Below are positions 60,313 through 64,000 of a stretch of 64,000 nucleotides of DNA, piece by piece. Each line of letters starts with the position of its first letter. The first letter of the stretch is position 1. Position numbers and translations under genes: made by a program. The DNA comes from Pelomyxa schiedti (taxonomy: Eukaryota > Evosea > Pelobiontida > Pelomyxidae): NCBI GenBank assembly GCA_020536535.1, contig JAHLWZ010000850.1, positions 1-64,000 of the forward strand. The letters are read 5' to 3'. The notes below the pieces were generated by a model. It searched no databases, was not told the origin of the DNA, and was given only the letters and a program-made list of their open reading frames with translations.

Positions 60313-63300
60313 ATGGCACACGTTGCATCGGGGACGACAAAGCTCATTGGCAGATACACTGTTGTGAAGGTCCTCGCTGAAAGCCAATTTGTTGTCGTTT
60401 ACGAAATTTTGAACCCTGAGGACCCAACGGGGCCACACAGAGCCCTTAAGGTCATCGACACTTCAAGAAGCACTCCTGAGCAAAAACAGGTTGGTGGCAC
60501 TTTTCTGTTTCGTTTGGTCATCCACGTGGCAGCGCATTCTTCAAGAGGCAGTACTACAAGAGTCTATTTCCCACGAAAATGTGATACAATTGTATAGTCA
60601 CACTGTGAGTGAAACTTAACTACTGCCATTCCTTTCTTATTGCTTCTATCCCAAAAAAAAAATTTTGAACCCAGTGGGTTGCTGATTCCTTGTATCTCGA
60701 GATGGAACTTGGAGGGGAAACCCTAAGAAACAAGATTAGGGATACTCCACTTTCTGAGACACAAGCCAAGTTTTTCATAAACAACCTTGGTAATGTTTCT
60801 TTTCCTGTGTTCCAACGAAAATAACACTACAAGCCAGTGCAATATGTGAGCTTTCAAGAAGAAGTATGTACACATTAATTGTATGCCTTGAATCCTCTTA
60901 CTGATATAGATATTGTGCACAGAGATCTGAAGCCAGAGAATGTTCTTTCTCTTATTATTCTTCTATATTTGTTAACTTTTTCTAGATAGTGATTATTGGA
61001 AATATTGCTAAACGTAAAAAAATGATAATTCAATTAGTTTCCTAATGTTTCTTTTCTTTCTATTTCTCCTCCTTAGTATGTGATTTGGTAAGGACAGTTT
61101 ACCCTCCATTTTCCCTTTTTCTTCATCTAATACATAAAACAAGGGTTTCACATCGTTCTATGAAGCACAAGGTTTGCTCGCTTCCAAGTCATATTTTTAT
61201 TCAAATGGCTAGGGAGAACTCTTTATATGGCACCTGAGATAATTAGAAAGGAACCTCATAATACAAAAAGTGTTTTATGGAGCTTAGGTGTCATCTTTGC
61301 GGAGGTTTGAGCTCCAGATCTTTTTATGTTTTATTAATTGTACTAAAAAGATTGTTGGAGTCAGAGCACTCGATCTTGAACAATTCTCTCAGGATGAAAC
61401 TGATGTTATCTTTAATAACAGCAGATTCTCCCTTGAGTTTAATTCTGTTATTCAACGCCTTCTGAAAAAGTATGCTACTTACTTATTTTGTTAGCTGTTG
61501 GAAGTCACCTTTCCATACAGAAACCCGAAAGACCGCATGAGTCCTGAGGAACTCTTGAACCATCCTTTCGTTCGGCTCCCTAAAGTCACAATAACTTCTC
61601 CTCCATCTTGCACATCTGGAACTTGGTTGTTGCCTTATGTGATACAGCATGTTGTGAACCCGGGGAACCTCCAAGGAGTGAGTACTGTAGGCACAGTTGT
61701 CATGGTATCTTCCATATTATTGTGTTTCGGTTCTTCTTACTTAATCAGAGATATCTCCCAAATTCCCCGATGGAATACACAATCTTAGTAGGGCGACATA
61801 AAGTTACTACCGAGACACCAATAACTGATGTCCTGTTTCAGGATGTATGAGCATTTAAAGTTAGCTGTTTGTGGAGTCATTACTAATAAGATCGTATCTG
61901 ACGGATTTGTATGCATTCACAACAACCTTTCTCCTGATGCTTCAGTACCTCTCAGAGAGGAGGAAGTTCCTGTAATTGATGTAGGCTTCACTTGCCTGTC
62001 AATACACCTGATATTAATTAATATCAGATTTCAGCTGTTCGTAAATTTGACCAGATGCTAAAACAACTGCGTCTCCTTCAGTACGTGCTTAATACCGTAG
62101 AAAATTTCCTTGCAGCAGCAAGGTAGGTCAGTTGATACGAAAATAGTCCATGAAACCAAACTACAGCAATATAAATACCATGGAATTGGTTAATGAGTGG
62201 AAGATTACAAAAGAGCACATACAGCGCCAAATGCCACTTCTGCGTGAAAGGCTTGCAGTGGTACACTACTAATACCCTTTTTTTTTGGTTTTGAAAACCT
62301 CAGTGTAACCAAATGGTGCTCTCTGCTGCGCTGTCAGCCAGTGAAAATCTGTCTCTTTCAGATTTCGTTGCATCCATTATTGTCCCGGACTCAACTGCAT
62401 GTTACCAACAAGGTATGACAATACAAAAGTTTTCGCTTAACCTGTTACAAAGATAACTGGCTCAATACAGTCGATGCAATTTCAAAGAGGTGTTATGTAA
62501 CTCTTTGTTTTTTTTTTCTTAAAAAAAAAACCTAGAATACCGGAGCACGAACTTGCCTTCTCACAGATGTTCGATCTCTATAGGATGGCAGCTGAGCAAG
62601 CTACAGGTCCATATCCTTCTCATTGATATTTAGATATAATTGAAGCACTTTTGTTTAGCCACCCCCGATACGAATGCGGGTCTTAGTGTACAACTATGCT
62701 ACCATACTTGTGTAACTACTGATCCACCCACACTCAAATTAACTATCTGAGTAGATCACTTTCTGGTCCACCTTTTCGATTGTAGCAACAATGATAAACT
62801 GTCCTGAATCCTTCTCATCTCGACTTATCGCAGGCATTTCTCCTCCTTTGCTTTGTGAGCCTCAACTCTGACTCACTTAAGCAAGAGACGAACAAAAAAA
62901 GTTGTGCAACATCATCGATGCCCAATTTAACAGTGTTGTAGCTGTAATGAATGCTGTTAACAAGTTCTCTCCTTCTCCACATTTCCCAGTTTAACACCTT
63001 TATCCCTTTATCCCACTAGTTGCACCCCAAGAAACCTTGCGGAGAAGACAGCTAGTACTCAAAGCGGGGCCCAAAACGCTTTGCAAGAGTAAACGCTCCT
63101 AATAATCTTGTTTCCTTGACTAACTCTACAAGGAACGTTACGAAGATCTTTGGAATGCAGCTCACATTTAAAGCCCAACCCAGTGCGGACACCCTGGCCC
63201 GGTATTTGGAAAGTTGTTTTACCCCTCCAGCTGTTTGTATGTACTGCCAGTACATCTCCTTTACCCCAACGAAAATCCTCTCTGTAGGTTCTAGAGAACC

Positions 63301-63469
63301 ACCAGCAGCACCTTGCCCAAGATGTATTGAATTGCACAAACAGAACAAATTACTTTCAGGGCTAATACGGCAGAGCTACTCCACCGACGTAACTCCTTTT
63401 TTCAGAGGACTCCAGGATGTTTGTGCTCAGGAAGCACTTCGCCTCTCTGGTTCTCTTTCGCGAACATGA
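60313..63469 (+). CDS. Atypical protein kinase with long helical tail and C-terminal CxxC pairs
   Basis: ATG 60313. The N-lobe reads YTVVKVLAESQFVVVYEI, where the glycine-rich loop has lost its glycines, then RALKVIDTSRS with the catalytic Lys. Next are LQEAVLQESISHENVIQLYSH (60539-60600), YLEMELGGETLRNKIRD, DIVHRDLKPENVL (60910-60948), CDLGFTSFYEA (DLG for DFG, 61080-61175), and RTLYMAPEIIRKEP (61213-61254). After the kinase (about 61600) come IHNLSR-, KVTTETPITDV- and helix-rich exons (VRKFDQMLKQLRLLQYVLNTVENFLAAA, 62037-62120). The tail continues through introns at about 62711-62785 and 63039-63110 into NVTKIFGMQLTFKAQPS, CMYCQYISF (63241) and CPRCIELHKQN, stop at 63469. If the intron at 62711 is not used, the kinase stops at 62750 and the rest is a separate gene. 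The architecture recalls ULK or TBK1-like kinases, but this is not established. Confidence 0.65.
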
Positions 63470-63624
63470 TTATTAGCACATGTTCGACAGTTTCCTCACA
63501 AAACCGAAAAATCAACTACTGAGAAATAAGCCAGAAAACACATGAATTTTTTTTTCTCGCCTTTTGGCTTTTAAACGGTTGTTTTGCCAGACCAACAAAA
63601 AAAATAAAAACCAAATACAATACA

Positions 63625-64000
63625 ATGGCCACAGCCACAGCCAACACTGACGCCCTCCTTAGCGAGCACACTCCAGTCCTTGTGATTCGCTCGGTGAGAA
63701 TAATTACTACAAGTAAAACCAATTGGCTCTTTCCTAACCTTTGGAGTTAGATTTTCAACAAATACGATACCGACCACAACAACGTCTTGGACCCGTTGGA
63801 GCTCCGAGTAAGTTTTTTTTCCTCTCCCTTTTATTATCAGTTTAAACTGCCGTTGTGGTGCTTATCACTGCTATGCAGAAATTATTCTATGACCTTGGGT
63901 TCCTGTTGAACCCTACGGAGCTCGCTCACGTAGTTGAGGCGGTAGACAAGAATCACAACCACGTAATTGAGTTTGATGAGCTGGCTGCCTGGTGGCACCG
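63625..64000 (+). CDS. EF-hand calcium-binding protein (partial, runs off window)
   Basis: ATG 63625 opens MATATANTDALLSEHTPVLVIRS; an intron (GTGAGAAT from about 63693 to 63750) joins to IFNKYDTDHNNVLDPLELR, a complete EF-hand loop with Asp/Asp/Asn ligands and a closing Glu (63765-63807). After a second intron (63809-63878) comes KLFYDLGFLLNPTELAHVVEAVDKNHNHVIEFDELAAWW, a second loop (63945-63985). The gene continues past the right edge. The spacing is that of calmodulin-like sensors; the number of hands and any fused domain cannot be seen. Confidence 0.8.

Noticed and set aside
1-64000. tRNA, rRNA, CRISPR arrays, bacterial operons or transposable elements
   Set aside because: None seen by eye; no cloverleaf-like box pairs, repeat-spacer arrays, transposase or reverse-transcriptase motifs. 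A tRNAscan or repeat search was not possible.

Overview
The window is nuclear DNA from a gene-dense, intron-rich unicellular eukaryote. Almost every gene is cut by short GT-AG introns, many of about 45-60 nt, and genes lie tens to a few hundred bases apart on both strands. Talin, major vault protein, a tiny-macrocyst (TmcB)-like membrane protein, a RasGEF and TRAF-type zinc fingers point to Amoebozoa. A tungsten-type aldehyde ferredoxin oxidoreductase beside a PduO-type cobalamin adenosyltransferase points to an anaerobic or microaerophilic one. An archamoeba (Pelomyxa/Mastigamoeba-like) fits best. That placement is inference from gene content; no rRNA or other diagnostic marker is present.

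Layout: 0.4-7.5 kb (+) TmcB-like multi-membrane protein with PAS and a cyclase-like tail; 7.6-10.0 (-) DCAF5-like WD40 protein; 9.9-11.7 (+) SEH1; 11.9-12.5 (-) ribosomal protein eL37; 12.7-15.1 (-) GH47 alpha-mannosidase; 15.4-15.8 (-) small unknown; 16.0-17.8 (+) ADP-ribosylarginine hydrolase; 17.9-20.2 (-) vault-repeat protein; 20.3-25.1 (+) RasGEF; 25.2-26.5 (-) intronless GC-rich orphan; 26.7-30.1 (-) dipeptidyl peptidase IV; 30.4-40.4 (-) talin; 40.8-42.3 (+) CAMK-type kinase; 42.4-43.5 (-) unknown; 43.7-45.2 (+) PROPPIN (WIPI3/4-like); 45.3-46.1 (-) cobalamin adenosyltransferase; 46.2-48.7 (-) aldehyde ferredoxin oxidoreductase; 49.0-53.8 (+) importin-5; 53.8-56.9 (+) secreted GxGYxYP-family protein; 57.0-57.5 (+) dual-specificity phosphatase; 58.1-59.9 (+) TRAF-type zinc-finger protein with an unknown C-terminal domain; 60.3-63.5 (+) atypical kinase; 63.6 to end (+) EF-hand protein, cut by the window edge.

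Most genes are ordinary eukaryotic housekeeping, signalling, trafficking and adhesion genes with no operon logic. The one metabolically coherent pair is the aldehyde ferredoxin oxidoreductase with the cobalamin adenosyltransferase. Features that stand out are the architecture of the TmcB-like gene, a vault protein that seems to stop after the N-terminal repeats, the orphan intronless gene, the TRAF/unknown-domain fusion, and an 84-base poly(T) run inside a kinase intron. Exon boundaries were read by eye from splice signals and conserved motifs, so multi-exon spans give outer limits rather than verified gene models.
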